Below, in pieces: positions 43,490-54,931 of a stretch of DNA of 64,000 nt (positions are counted from its first letter, which is position 1; each line of letters begins with the position of its first letter). The DNA comes from Apostichopus japonicus (Eukaryota > Echinodermata > Holothuroidea > Aspidochirotida > Stichopodidae). Below the pieces are notes generated by a model. The model had not been told where the DNA came from. It worked only from the letters and a program-made list of their open reading frames with translations, and did not search any database. A program made the translations under genes and the position numbers. Location of the stretch: the NCBI RefSeq assembly GCF_037975245.1, contig NC_092569.1, positions 14,464,501 to 14,528,500 on the forward strand, given 5' to 3'.

Positions 43490-46400
43490 TCACACAGGCC
43501 CTCCTCCCCTGTGAATAGTTACTGTTGTGAGGCATCTTGTAGGGACTCTGTAGCAGCCATTTCTGCCACGCCCTCTGTGACTTTAGTGACCCCACTTCAA
43601 AAGAATTTGGTTAATGTGTCCCTAAATGGTTGTACTTCTAAAGCCCTTGTTGACACAGGAGCTTCCATTTCTTGTATATCTCTGTCTCTCATACAGAGAT
43701 CTTGTATTCTCAAAGTGTCTACACTTGGTGACTCTACCATTAGTCATATTAAAGGGGTGTGTGGTGAAACTCACACTGTTCTTGGGACAATCAATCTGCC
43801 TGTTACTATTAACAAGCTGTGCTTATATCAGACATTCTATGTATTTCAAAGACTGCACCACCCACTTATACTAGGTCTAGATTTTCTAACGACAAATAAG
43901 GCTTCCATTGATCTTCACAACCATTGCCTATCTCTTCATGATGGTATGACCGAAGTGTCTTTCCTTCAGGCTGATCGTGAACGACATGAAGTTATAAGAT
44001 TGCAGACTTCAGTTACTGTCCCAGCAAAAACTGAAGTTATTTGCCCTGTTAAGGTTATTAACCCTGACTTTTCCCATAGTGTTTGCCTTTTAGAGCCAGC
44101 ATCGTCTTTAGCTAGTAAGTTCAATATTTTCACGGCCAGGTCTGTATGCTCAGTTGCCAATTCTAGTGTTATTGTTAAGCTTATGAATCCCACTAATTCT
44201 GCTGTGTGTATTCCTGTCAATACTACCGTTGCTTATGCACATGAATATGAGGACATTCGTGACTTTTCGGGTTCTGAGCCTGATCTGTCCGACTTTAATA
44301 TTTCGTCATTGTTCGATAAGACTTCTCCTGATGATGATGACCAATACGTCACCTTAGCTCAGGATATGGGTATAAATTTAGCAACTTCTGATCTCTCTGA
44401 GGTACAACAACGAGAGCTTCTTATTTTAATCGGCAAGAACCGTGATGTTTTTGCCACTGACCTGTCTGAACTTGGTGAAACTAATCTTTACCATCACAAT
44501 ATTGATACAGGGAGTGCACCTCCCCAACGACAGCGTTTTTACCGCACGACCCCTAAAATCAAAGACGAAATTGAAAAACAAGTCAATGATATGCTGCAAA
44601 ATGGTATAATTGAGCCCAGCATTTCAGAGTGGCAGAGTCCTGTTGTTCTGGTCAAGAAAAAAGATGGCAGTTACAGGTTTGCTGTCGATTATAGGAAACT
44701 CAATAGCGTTACTAGGCCAATGCACTTTCCCTTACCTCTATTGGAGGATGTTTTTGATGCGGTGGGTGAATCTGAAGCACAAATCTTTTCTGTGCTAGAC
44801 CTCTTTTCAGGGTTTTGGCAAGTCCCTATGGACCCTGACTCAAAACATAAGGCTGCATTTGTGACTCATCATGGGGTCTACCAATGGAAAAAGCTCCCAT
44901 TTGGCTTAATGAATGCACCTGCCTCATTTCAATTGGTCATGGCAGAAGTACTAAGAGGCTTGAATTGGAAACATGCTCTTGTGTATGTTGATGACATCCT
45001 TATTCTAAGCAAAAATTTTCAGGATCATTTAGACCATCTTCAGGATGTTTTTCACCGCCTCCGAACTGCCAATATGAGACTCAAACCTTCTAAATGTGAC
45101 TTTGCTGCACAGAAAGTTACTTATTTAGGACATGTCATCACAAAAGATGGCGTTCAGGCTGATCCCTCTAAAACTGAGGCCATTTCTCAATTTCCTTGTC
45201 CTCGGGATGTCTCTACTTTACGAGGTTTCCTTGGCCTTTGTAATTATTACCGTAGATTCGTACACGGTTTTGCCAAAATTGCTGCCCCACTAAACAACCT
45301 CCTAAAAAAGGATGTTCCCTTCACCTGGTCTAAACAATGTGAAGATGCCTTCGAAAGTCTCAAACATGCTTTAACCACCCCACCCATACTAGCTTATCCT
45401 AGTATGTCTAAACCTTTCATTGTTTCAACTGATGCCTCAGGGAGTGCCATCGGTTATATTCTTGGACAGCGTGATAGTTGTAACAGGGAACGTGTGATTG
45501 CCTATGGCGGACGATCTCTTAACAAAATGGAAAAGAAATGGTCTATATCAGAAAGAGAGTGCCTTGCTCTTATTGAAGCAATTCAGTCATTCCGTCCGTA
45601 CTTAGCTAACAACAAATTTACTGTTTTGACTGATCATATAGCTCTTAAGTGGTTACATAAAATTTCACATGCGACTAATGGTCGTTTAGCTAGGTGGTCT
45701 ATAGCGCTTCAAGGGTATGATTTCACTATTGAACACAAGGCAGGAAAACTACACCAAAATGCAGATGCCCTTTCTAGGAGAAGCTATGATTCACAACAAA
45801 TTCCATCAAAGGCTGAGGGAATGTGCATTGAACAAACTAAGACCAGTCACCTTGATCAGGATACCACTGTAGAATATCACATTGAATATGCTAGCAATCC
45901 TAGTGTACCTTCTGTAGGAGCTGTTTCAGAGAAGCCAGATATTGATCCTGTGGCTGTTAAATCATTTCAGAGGGAGTGCTCAGACTTTTCTTATTTGGTT
46001 AAGTATTTAGAAACAGGTGAGCTACCTGAGGACCAGAAAGTAGCTAAAAAAGTTGTTGTTGAAGCTGAACAATATGTGTGTCTTGATGGCACTCTTTATC
46101 ATTTATTTTACCGTCGAGCTAAAAATCTTTCACAGGCGGATAGGGTAATTAAGCAACTAGCTGTGCCTAAGGTCCTTCGACCTGACGTTTTATTGTCATA
46201 TCATGACTCTATTGCGGGAGGGGGTCATCAAGGGTTTGATCGAACTTATCATTCGATTCGTTTAAAGTACTATTGGCCAAGAATGTATTCAGATATTTAT
46301 GATTACGTTAAATCATGTGATGCCTGTCAAAGAGCTAAACGTCATTTTCATGGCCACCCTGCCCCACTGCACCCAATGCCTGTTGAGGATGCATTTAAAC

Positions 46401-47566
46401 GGTGGCATATGGACATCCTTGGTCCACTTACCACCAGTTCAGACGGTCACAAGTATGTATTATTAGTTACAGACAGTTTTACTCGTTGGCCAGAAGCTTT
46501 TCCTCTTAAGTCTCAGGAAGCAACTGTCATTGCACAAGTATTGTACAAAGAAATTTTCTGTCGTTATGGTGCACCACATACCCTTATCTCAGATCGTGGA
46601 AAAAATTTCATGTCAAAGTTAATTCAAGCATTGTGTGAGTTGTTTGACATCACCCGTCACCATACTAGTTCCTATCACCCACAGACTAATTCGACATGTG
46701 AGAGGTTTAACTCAGTTATTGCACAATCCATGAGAGCCTATTGTGGGGGAAACGATTCCAAATGGCCAGATATGCTACCTGGTATTTTAATGGCTTATCG
46801 TATGTCCCCTGCGATCAACTCAACCCAATTTTCACCTTACTTTCTTTTGTTTGGTAAGGATATGCGTACTCCCTTGGATGTTAGTTTACACCCTACTGAC
46901 ACCATGGGTAGAGATGCAAAAGAGCATATCACTTCTGTTATGGACAAGTTAGACACCTTTCGTAAGGTTGCAAAGGAAAACATTGTTCAGGCACAACACA
47001 AGAACAAACAAACTTATGATGCTAATGCCAAGGAACCATCATTTCATTTGGGACAAAGTGTACTAGTTTTTAACCCTCAAGTACCACAGGGCCATTCGAC
47101 CAAATTACATCGTAAATGGTGTGGGCCATATTATGTCTGTGAGTTAGGTCCTAATGACACCTTCAAACTCAGGAATTGCTCTGATAACAAGGAATTGCAA
47201 TCTCTGGTTCATGCCAATCGGCTGAAGCCCTATCATGACCCGAGGGACAGGAAAGTGCCTACTGTGCCACACCCTACCCTGTCTTCTGAAACTAAAACAC
47301 TTCCTGGGACTAGTCCTACTGGAGCTTCCCAAGAAACCCAACATATAAGAGAACAAAGTTCATGGAAAGATGTTGATCGAATTCTTCAGGCACGTAAATA
47401 TAATGGTGCTATGTATTACAAAGTTAAGTGGGCAGATAAAACACCATCTTCATGGGTTCTTAGTGGGGATTTATCTTCTAATCTTATTAGAGAATATCAC
47501 ATCACCCGTACTCTGCAAGGCAGAAAACGTAAACGTCCATTGAAACGACATAAGTTCTTCATTTAG
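43481..47566 (+). CDS. LTR retrotransposon Pol (PR-RT-RH-IN)
   Basis: 1361 codons after the gag stop, numbered here from the first one. Aspartic protease ALVDTGASISCIS (Asp 58). Reverse transcriptase with SPVVLVKKKDGSYRFAVDYR, LDLFSGFWQ and catalytic YVDD (502-505). RNase H with STDASGSAIG (Asp 651), SERECLALIEA and VLTDHIALKWL. Integrase zinc finger H2C2 from about 908 (HDSIAGGGHQG...SCDACQ), core WHMDILGPL (Asp 978), ISDRGKNF (Asp 1038), YHPQTNSTCERFN (Glu 1074), spacing D-x35-E. Then GPY/F at about 1215 (KWCGPYYV) and a chromodomain-like tail 1295-1345 (VDRILQARKYNGAMYYKVKW, SWVLSGDL) ending in a basic stretch. All key residues are present, so the enzyme set looks functional. The apparent start at 43511 is a GTG with no support as an initiator. 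Confidence 0.95.
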   Translation, partial: QLLSHRPSSPVNSYCCEASCRDSVAAISATPSVTLVTPLQKNLVNVSLNGCTSKALVDTGASISCISLSLIQRSCILKVSTLGDSTISHIKGVCGETHTVLGTINLPVTINKLCLYQTFYVFQRLHHPLILGLDFLTTNKASIDLHNHCLSLHDGMTEVSFLQADRERHEVIRLQTSVTVPAKTEVICPVKVINPDFSHSVCLLEPASSLASKFNIFTARSVCSVANSSVIVKLMNPTNSAVCIPVNTTVAYAHEYEDIRDFSGSEPDLSDFNISSLFDKTSPDDDDQYVTLAQDMGINLATSDLSEVQQRELLILIGKNRDVFATDLSELGETNLYHHNIDTGSAPPQRQRFYRTTPKIKDEIEKQVNDMLQNGIIEPSISEWQSPVVLVKKKDGSYRFAVDYRKLNSVTRPMHFPLPLLEDVFDAVGESEAQIFSVLDLFSGFWQVPMDPDSKHKAAFVTHHGVYQWKKLPFGLMNAPASFQLVMAEVLRGLNWKHALVYVDDILILSKNFQDHLDHLQDVFHRLRTANMRLKPSKCDFAAQKVTYLGHVITKDGVQADPSKTEAISQFPCPRDVSTLRGFLGLCNYYRRFVHGFAKIAAPLNNLLKKDVPFTWSKQCEDAFESLKHALTTPPILAYPSMSKPFIVSTDASGSAIGYILGQRDSCNRERVIAYGGRSLNKMEKKWSISERECLALIEAIQSFRPYLANNKFTVLTDHIALKWLHKISHATNGRLARWSIALQGYDFTIEHKAGKLHQNADALSRRSYDSQQIPSKAEGMCIEQTKTSHLDQDTTVEYHIEYASNPSVPSVGAVSEKPDIDPVAVKSFQRECSDFSYLVKYLETGELPEDQKVAKKVVVEAEQYVCLDGTLYHLFYRRAKNLSQADRVIKQLAVPKVLRPDVLLSYHDSIAGGGHQGFDRTYHSIRLKYYWPRMYSDIYDYVKSCDACQRAKRHFHGHPAPLHPMPVEDAFKRWHMDILGPLTTSSDGHKYVLLVTDSFTRWPEAFPLKSQEATVIAQVLYKEIFCRYGAPHTLISDRGKNFMSKLIQALCELFDITRHHTSSYHPQTNSTCERFNSVIAQSMRAYCGGNDSKWPDMLPGILMAYRMSPAINSTQFSPYFLLFGKDMRTPLDVSLHPTDTMGRDAKEHITSVMDKLDTFRKVAKENIVQAQHKNKQTYDANAKEPSFHLGQSVLVFNPQVPQGHSTKLHRKWCGPYYVCELGPNDTFKLRNCSDNKELQSLVHANRLKPYHDPRDRKVPTVPHPTLSSETKTLPGTSPTGASQETQHIREQSSWKDVDRILQARKYNGAMYYKVKWADKTPSSWVLSGDLSSNLIREYHITRTLQGRKRKRPLKRHKFFI

Positions 47567-48136
47567 AAATACTGTGTACTATTAAAGTTGATCGTGTAAA
47601 CAAATATGGTTAGTCTGTTGCTTCCATATTTATCAGACTCTACGAGTAAACCTTCTTTCCATGTCAAAGGCTTTTTCATTGTTTATAATATATTCATTCC
47701 TTTGTTTTATATCTTGAGCATGACATTATTTTAACAGTATGTGACCGTACTGCCACAATTTTCTATTTTGATAATCATTGATACATTGCTTTTGTTTTTT
47801 AATGTTGTGACAGTAAATGTATGTCATTATGTTCTTTCAGGTTTTCCTGTAATTTTTTTTTTTTCTTGCCTTTGTCGACAACATTTATAGATGTATATGT
47901 TATTATCATTTGTTTTTTTTCTCAAACAGTGAGACATTACTGGTCATGTTTCTTTTATTGAGTTTCATCACTATTTTCATATATCAATGGTTCACCTTAC
48001 CTTTGAAATTACATTCGAGCATTTTATATACGTTTTTGTTAACGTATTCTGTAAGGACTTTTACTTTCTGCAATTCTTAGTGTTTGCTGTTTCTTCATTC
48101 TTTCTTTTCCTTTCACATTTGGGGACCAAACTTTTT
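47567..48136 (+). other. Retrotransposon 3' untranslated interior
   Basis: About 570 bp, T-rich, between the pol stop and the polypurine tract. No env-like frame with signal and membrane anchor. Confidence 0.75.
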
Positions 48137-48146
48137 AAGGGAGAGG
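48137..48146 (+). other. Polypurine tract
   Basis: AAGGGAGAGG, five bases before the 3' LTR; the expected plus-strand primer. Confidence 0.7.
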
Positions 48147-48151
48147 CAATT

Positions 48152-48478
48152 ATAACAGAGAGCATTTTACTGTTATCACAAGAGATCATCCACACTGCTT
48201 TCTACAACCAAAACCCTACACCTGTTTGTGCACCTTTTATTATGTAATCTTCAGCAGGATGTGTGGTTAGCTTCACACTAGCTTAACCACTGTTTATGTA
48301 GACAGAGTAACATCCTGTCCCATCCTCTTGTAATCCATTGTAAAAGAGTATATAAGATGCAACTTTCACCATTTGTATTTAGTAGCATACATCCAGCCAA
48401 GGAAGATACAATATACTCTGCATTAAACTCAACTACTTGTTTGTGCCTTTATTTTCTTGTTCATATACCGCTGTGACA
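48152..48478 (+). repeat. 3' LTR
   Basis: 327 bp, by eye identical to the 5' LTR apart from lacking 15 bp near its left third. Confidence 0.95.
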
Positions 48479-49993
48479 ATTGTGCCCAATATCCAAGCAT
48501 GGTATCTCTGTTTAGTTTTTGGTGCCTTGTCACTTTGGATGGTCTTTGAGCTGCCACATAATCACCACAATGTTCTTAAGCATTCCTGATGGGCACTAGT
48601 CATACCTTGAGAAAAAGAAATGGCCAAAGTGTAAGCAAATTAACATTATGTTTTAATTTACATGTAGGCCTACTTTTACTTCCCACATAAAATCAATGTT
48701 TTTTTCCAAATGGGTCAATAAACTTATTGAATAAAACAGAAGGAAATCTTTCTTTTGGGCATCAATGGTACTTGATACTTATACTATTGCTTTTCTTTAT
48801 TTTTCTTTTTTCGTTTTCGACCTGTGTAAGCCGAATCTCCTATTGTGGACAATACCTTCAAATTCAATTCAATCAATGCAGTGATGTAACACTGTGGCCC
48901 AGTGCAGTCAGTTCTTTGTAGTACCGTAAGAGACATAAATACAGTAGGTTGATATTTTATAGCACAATTGCAGTTCAATCCAATGCATCTGGTTTGCAAT
49001 GGAATCTACCTAAACTCCTACTTTATGAACATTTTCAAGGAGCCAATATAGTCAGGACAGGAGCATGCACATAACTATTTAGAAAATTATCCATATTTTC
49101 AATGGCCTTGGGCTTAGAGCCTGCATGGATTTGTATTTTTTATTTACTGGTGTGTGGGTCACATTGCCACAGTAGCAACTACACCGGCCTACACATGGTC
49201 TATGTTATGTAACTTAATCTGCTAGGCCCAATCTAGCCCAGGGCATGAACCACAAAAATATTAGGCCAATCGAATAAATATAAGTCAAGCAATCGAACAG
49301 AGATTCTTCTTTTGTTGGATACTGACCCAGGGTTACTGACAATGTAAAGACTTAATGTAGCCCTTGAATCTCAGTTAAGTGTTCACAACATGTCTTACAA
49401 TAAGTTTTTTCATTCACACTTGAGATTGGCCAAGCAAGGGACTAGTATTATTCATATTATAAGCCAAGGCTCTCGACCCTAACAGTGACACTTATTATAA
49501 ATTAGGCCTAGCCTATGGCCAGTGGACTACAATTTTAACCCTCATGAAATGGGCTAATGGTCATTTATTTTAAGCATCATTATTAGAATCACTTTAAAAA
49601 CAATTACTCTTGGACTGCATCCGTGTCATTGTGCAAGTTATCACAGACGCCATTTTGTGCAACCTGTAATTTCGGCAGTCAGAGTGAAAATACATAGCAA
49701 ATTCTAAGTCGAATAGCATTTTCGTACATACCCGTACACTATCCTGTCGTTGTACACTGTGAACAATAGGTCGTCCTAAGCACATAACACGATGGTTTTC
49801 AATCCGGAGATGTCCGGAAAGCGAGAAAATACGCGAAAAACAGGGCAGTTTTTCGGTCGAAGTCAATAAAATCTGAATCTTGAAAAACAAGGCTAACTCA
49901 GTGCATGTTTCGTGCAAACATATCGGGTTTCTTTTAGACCAAAGATATAGCTTTTAGCGTTGGACTTAATCAGATTTTAATCTCGAAGCTGTC

Positions 49994-50278
49994 ACCATGG
50001 AGCTAGAAAACAGAACTAAACATGCACTTGACGCACTTTGAACTTTAGTACATGCATATTCATAAGCTTTATTTTTACACATCCAGTCGTTTTCTCCATT
50101 TGCGGCGGTTACAATGATGCAAGATCAAAGGAGCTCTCGCGGTCGCTTCGCACTGCCCGATGTAACATGATCGCTACTGATATTAGTCGCGAAACTCAGC
50201 GGGGTGGTTAAGGCGATGATTGATTGTTTTACGGACATTAGAGAGTGGGTTTTCTCCTTCTGTTTATAGCTCCATGGT
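49994..50278 (-). mobile_element. CCATGGAGCTATA-ended MITE
   Basis: 285 bp with inverted ends ACCATGGAGCTAgAAAACAG and CTGTTTATAGCTCCATGGT (19-20 bp, one or two mismatches). No coding capacity and no evident target duplication. Reverse-complemented it matches the fragment at 39111. Confidence 0.7.
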
Positions 50279-50609
50279 CTGATTAATAAGCACATACTGT
50301 ACTTATCAGCACTGAAACTGTTTATAGTCTGTTAGTGGCACTACTGTAACTGCTGAAACACAGTTAACCAGTTTCCTTACTATAGTGTTAGAAGTGCAGA
50401 CCATTTTGGTTGAGTAGAAGGAAGTTACATTATACCGGTTTCACTATATAGGTAGAACACTGCACTCAGGGATGGTAACTCCAATGAATTTGTTTGCAAC
50501 AATATATGAATTTATGAGGTACGTACAGCCAGGGGTACAAGATGCCAAGTTCCTCGTTTTCTTAACACTATCCTATGAGCTTGAGTACAGTAAAAGTTAA
50601 AGGTTTACA

Positions 50610-50892
50610 GTATTGAGGCCAAGGCCTCCTCACACTACCTTGTTCACTGGTAACTTGTCACACTCACGCACCAAAGTGATCATAATTCAAACAATCCCTC
50701 CTGGGGTTGCATCTATGTGTCCACTGGGGGACTCCCCATAGGGGGCAGTATGCAACTATATTTACGAGTTACCTCACAGGTCCCCATTTATACACCTGGG
50801 TTAAGAGAGGCAATGGTCATAAAGTGCCTTGGGCAAGGACACAACGTAATGATCTGGCCAGAACCTGCAAATCACCTTAGATGACAACTTGA
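50610..50892 (-). mobile_element. SINE-like element, inverted copy
   Basis: Reverse complement aligns with 37400-37690 (AAGGCACTTTATGACCATTGCC, ACCCAGGTGTATAAATGGGGAC, AGTCCCCCAGTGGACACAT, GGGATTGTTTGAATT). It lacks the GCGCTATATAA tail. Confidence 0.75.
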
Positions 50893-51470
50893 CCACAACG
50901 CTGTTAGTACAGTACATAGCAGACTGAAAAGGATCCAAATCAAAACAAAACTGTTAGCAAACTGCTCATCCACTAAAAGAGCCTTCGTAAGAGAATGTGT
51001 TAAAGTAAGAGGGCCTAGCAGGATATTCGTTCATAGGCTGTATGACATGTTACAGTAACAGAAGGGACAAATACACACATAAAATACAGACAGGTTTAAT
51101 GAGCATGGTGAACACAAAAGAGAAAGATGTAAGAGGATTAGTAGACAAGGGATGGAGAGAATTAAGGATCGTTGCATAATACCCTAACTTGAGCGTTAAA
51201 GTACAGTAGGGCCAGACAATGCTGGTACAGTAGTTTAACAGGTCGGCCCTCAGTACATTGAAGTTGCTATTGTTGTGAGGAGAAAAGTAAGTGAGTTGCA
51301 TGTCAATATCAAAAAGCGGGAAAGTTTTTGGAATAGAGTGAGTCAGTTTTGCTAAAGATATTTCATTTTGTGCAAACAGGAAAGAGACTGCTATTATCAT
51401 GCTCAGAGTTGTATGTCGTTTCCAATTTTGTTTGAGTTTTATCTCGATTCTTCATCTCGTACGTCTACAG

Positions 51471-51570
51471 GGAGGGTGAGGAAGTGGTTTCCAATTGAAG
51501 ACGCCTTAAGGCAACTCCGCCTGTACAAGCCCAACCAGGAGCGGTACCTCAGAAAAGCGGTCATGGACAC
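51471..51570 (+). CDS. NUDT3/4-like: Diphosphoinositol polyphosphate phosphohydrolase, exon 4
   Basis: Acceptor TACGTCTACAG (51470), donor GTGAGT (51571). Two leading bases complete the Gly codon split at 37125, giving IG-RVRKWFPIEDALRQLRLYK, then PNQERYLRKAVMDT with the last codon split. R-WF-IEDA and YKP are the C-terminal helix motif of the NUDT3/4 family. The exon follows intron 3 with its retrotransposon and remains in frame. Confidence 0.92.
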
Positions 51571-54500
51571 GTGAGTGACTGGGTCAAAGGTCAACCAAGG
51601 TCTAATACATTGGAGATGACTTGATGCCACCCCCGTGGAAGAATTTATCTCAGGGAATTTCTGTAAACAAAAGAGAGAGAGAGACAGAGAGGGAGAAGAT
51701 TCAGATTGCCGAGGCGATAAATATGGATGACATTCATCCAGATGCGAGTAAACCGAGTCGAAAGTAAACCTCAACTTCCAGTGAACTTTGTTACGTCAAG
51801 CGACTCGAGCTGTAAACAACACAAGTGCGGTGATGTGATGTGTGAGACCTCAATTTTACTGCACATTGGCTAGAAATATTTTATCAGATTGTAAGATCAA
51901 AAGTGTGTCATTTTGCTGCATGACAGGATCATAAATATATGGAAGAAGGTCGGTAAATTAGGTGTGAGCAGGTAATGACATACTAAACTTAAATATGGAA
52001 CTGGCTGATCATATTTGTGCTAAGTGGGCTTTACAGTCATGAACTTTCTGTTTAATATGTATTTATGTACTGCAACCTACAAGTGTGTACAACATACTGT
52101 ATCATGGAAGAATGGGGCGGCATTCATGAAATACTTGTGGGTGTTTTCATGGAGCTATTCTGATAATGGGATATACAGTATGGGTGGGACTGGGTATCAT
52201 TTCAATTAACATGAAAAGAGAATATCAAAAGCATCTACAAATATCAAACTTCTACAACTGTGAATCGTCATAGGGTGAACTTTGACAACACGCTTCTACA
52301 ATACTTTGATGGCATTTCAGTCTATTTCCGTCCATTTCCAAGGAGAGATGCTTTAAGGGATCAGGTTGCCCGCTGATTCGCAGTGAGTTTACTGTATGTC
52401 GTGAACAGTTTTGATGTTTGTCAAATAGTCAACACTACTGTCCTTTAAAAATGAAGCCTTTTGGTGGGTACAGTAGATTCTATCCAGTCACCAGTGACAT
52501 GCATCTCTTGAGCACGATTTCACAGTTGAAGAAAAACTCTAAATTCTAGTGCATCCCTGCAAGAAGAAAATGCTGTAAGTGTAAGGCTTGCTCAATTTAA
52601 TCTCTATATCACTTCTGTTTTTTATTTCCCCGGACACCTGTAGGTCTTTGCTTCTGTTGCCCTTTCGTTGTGTGCGTCTCGTGGGTATTCAATATGCGTT
52701 TATGACCTACGGTGCACTAGCGCCGTAGGTTCAACAACAAGTGATAGATAAAAAAAAATAGAGAGAAAAGAGAACAGTTGGAGACTGATAAATATGCTAA
52801 GATAATATAATAACTCTGCATTTGACATTTTGGATTCAGAGTTGATGGATATGATAAGTATAGTATATATATTAATTTATACAACAAACAGCAACAGAAA
52901 GAATCACTTGCTTTTACCAAAAGGGGAGGAAGTGTGAACTTAACATACGATATGTGTGGGATTCTTGCAGTACTTAACATAGAGTGTCAAATGTTTCATA
53001 TGGATGGACAGGGGGAGGGGGTGGGGTGGTTTCTTGTTACTGGTTGAAACAAACAGGTGAATAAATCATCATCCTTGTCCACCCACAGTAGACCAAAATT
53101 GCAAAAAAACAAATCTGCATTATGTAAACCTTTCTTTGCTATCAGTACATTACTAGGGAGAGTTATACATTCATTTCAAAGGAAATGTTTTGTGTATGTT
53201 GGAGGAGGGAGGAAGGGGGACAGGGGAGGGGGAGGGGAAGACAGTGAAGTGGTAGGACTACTTCCTACATGTATCTCTTTGTTGCTTTACTTAACCACAG
53301 CTGGTAAGTTTAAAAAGGCCTCAAGGGCAAATCTCAAAAATCGCTCTGCTTAAAGCTGTTCTGGGAAATTTCCATAATATTAATTATTTTGTGAATATTC
53401 ATGTTTGATCAGTATACAACCATAAAAAAAAAAAATTAAGTCTTCCTTTAACATCCTTTACCACCATAGACAACTTGCTTCTTTTTTTTCTTATTTTTTT
53501 TTTTCTCCTTCCAAATCATGTCATTGATTTTGTTTTGTTTTTCTATTTATTAGCTAAAGGGATACAGGTAGGGAAAGAAGATTAAAAGTCAAAAACTAGT
53601 TAAACTTGGTTTAACGTAATTCACATCTCGGGGCGCATCTTTTCTGGTTTACATTTCGCAAATTTATGAATCTTGATATGAATAAATAATTATCAATTGG
53701 GACACCATTTTTGTTCCTGCACAAAGTGATAAAGTTCCTCATTTCTGTCCAAACAATACTGCGGTATATCCAGTAATGATGTTAAATTAAAAAGTATTAA
53801 TTGTTATGATTCAACTTTCACAAATATTGTTCACCAGACATATTGCTCTGCATCAGATATGCATCCGGTATCCCTTTTAAAAGATGGTATTGGTATTAAC
53901 CGGCAATGGATTTAACCTCTATTAACTACTATTTCCGGAGAGATGGGTTGCCTCTCATTAAACTAGTGAAGTGTTTTAAGCAAAGCAAGCTATTCATGAA
54001 CCATTCCAGTTACTGCATGTCCAGGCAAAGTTCACAACTCTCTGGTCTGGTGACTCCTGTCATAGGTTGTCTGTGGAAAGACACAGAGCTCTCGATGGAA
54101 ATTTTTACCTTGTTTCAGACATGTGTGGGTGTGTGTAAAGAGTTCTGACAATTTTTTAACACTTTCAGCAAAGTATTAAAACAATATTTTTGAAGATGAC
54201 ACACCAAATTCACTCACTGTCTGGCGGAAGTTTTTGTATAAATCCTGATTATATTTAAAATTGTGAATCTTAAGGCATAGAACAAAATTTAAAGTATGTT
54301 ATCATTGAATAATTCAATATTTCCATTAGAGTCACAGAGGAATCGGTGAGGAATTATCAAGTCACATGAATCCAGATCAAAAGGAGGAGAACTTGCATTG
54401 TCTTTAACTTTTTCATTAATTATGAAATGAAGAAGTGACTTCATTGCCTCATCTTCTCACAAAAAAAAAAGGATTTTTAAGATGAATTATGTATTCTATG

Positions 54501-54801
54501 GTACATTGAATGCTGAAATGTACAAAAGAAAAACTACCACTATTTTTGCTATTTGGAACTAAACTGTGAACAAAACTTCTAAGACTGTATAAAAGGTGAT
54601 GTATAATTATTCGCTTTATCTTTGAATGTCATATTTGTCCATTTCAATCATTGCTTTCTTCCACCAGTGTCCTTTTTCTCCCACATCCCTTTTTTTCTTG
54701 TATATTCTCTTTTTTTTTCGGTGGGGGGATGGAAGATGGGATTGAAGGGTGTGGTCGTGCAGTTAACTTGAAATATAACTGATCACTTTTGCTTCAATTA
54801 G
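51571..54801 (+). other. NUDT3/4-like intron 4
   Basis: 3.2 kb. Contains a hairpin at 52705-52730, AG-rich runs at 51670-51690, G-rich runs at 53010-53240 and T-runs near 53480. No repeat family recognised. Confidence 0.5.
52705..52730. other. Short hairpin
   Basis: ACCTACGG ... CCGTAGGT, extended by GC/GC pairs across single mismatches, loop ACTA. Isolated, CpG-bearing; no family or function assigned. Confidence 0.6.
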
Positions 54802-54931
54802 GGAACACAATGTGTTCTACCACTCCACAGTGGATTCTAAAAATTCATATTCATTCGGAATTCACACCGCACATCCATCAGAGGGATACTCATTCTGCAA
54901 GACTATGATGATATCAAGGTCCATGGGTTGA
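54802..54931 (+). CDS. NUDT3/4-like: Candidate last exon of the NUDT3/4-like gene
   Basis: A strong acceptor (CACTTTTGCTTCAATTAG) is in the right phase for the split Thr codon left by exon 4. The frame runs 42 codons, TEHNVFYHSTVDSKNSYSFG... ending RSMG and TGA at 54929-54931. The family's C-terminal tail is short, Ser/Thr-rich and poorly conserved, which this fits. Against it, the last ten codons overlap the first unit of a tandem repeat (54905-55070), and no motif proves homology. Confidence 0.45.

Larger units (their letters stand above)
42093..48483 (+). mobile_element. Complete Ty3/gypsy LTR retrotransposon with 5-bp TSD
   Basis: Element 42098-48478 plus the target duplication ATTGT on both sides (42093-42097, 48479-48483). 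Order: LTR, primer-binding region, gag, pol (protease, RT, RNase H, integrase with C-terminal extension), polypurine tract, LTR. RT-RNase H-integrase order places it in Ty3/gypsy. The two LTRs look identical over their aligned length except one 15-bp indel, so insertion is recent. It sits in sense orientation inside intron 3 of the NUDT3/4-like gene. No env-like ORF after pol. Both coding blocks are open apart from the single UAG between them. Confidence 0.96.
37126..51470 (+). other. NUDT3/4-like intron 3
   Basis: 14.3 kb, the largest intron. It carries an inverted pair of SINEs (37.4 and 50.6 kb), two members of the CCATGGAGCTATA family, a decayed transposon-type ORF (39.66 kb), a hAT MITE (41.52 kb) and a complete LTR retrotransposon (42.1-48.5 kb). 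Stretches 48.5-49.9 and 50.9-51.4 kb show nothing recognised. Confidence 0.8.

Noticed and set aside
43511-43513. Start codon for pol
   Set aside because: It is GTG, not ATG, and the frame is open from the gag stop onward, so there is no reason to start here.
49594-49917. 107-codon minus-strand ORF
   Set aside because: No recognised domain, and composition is like the surrounding intron.
39111-50278. One large transposon bounded by inverted CCATGGAGCTATA ends
   Set aside because: Each end belongs to its own small MITE copy, and the intervening DNA contains unrelated insertions and intron sequence.
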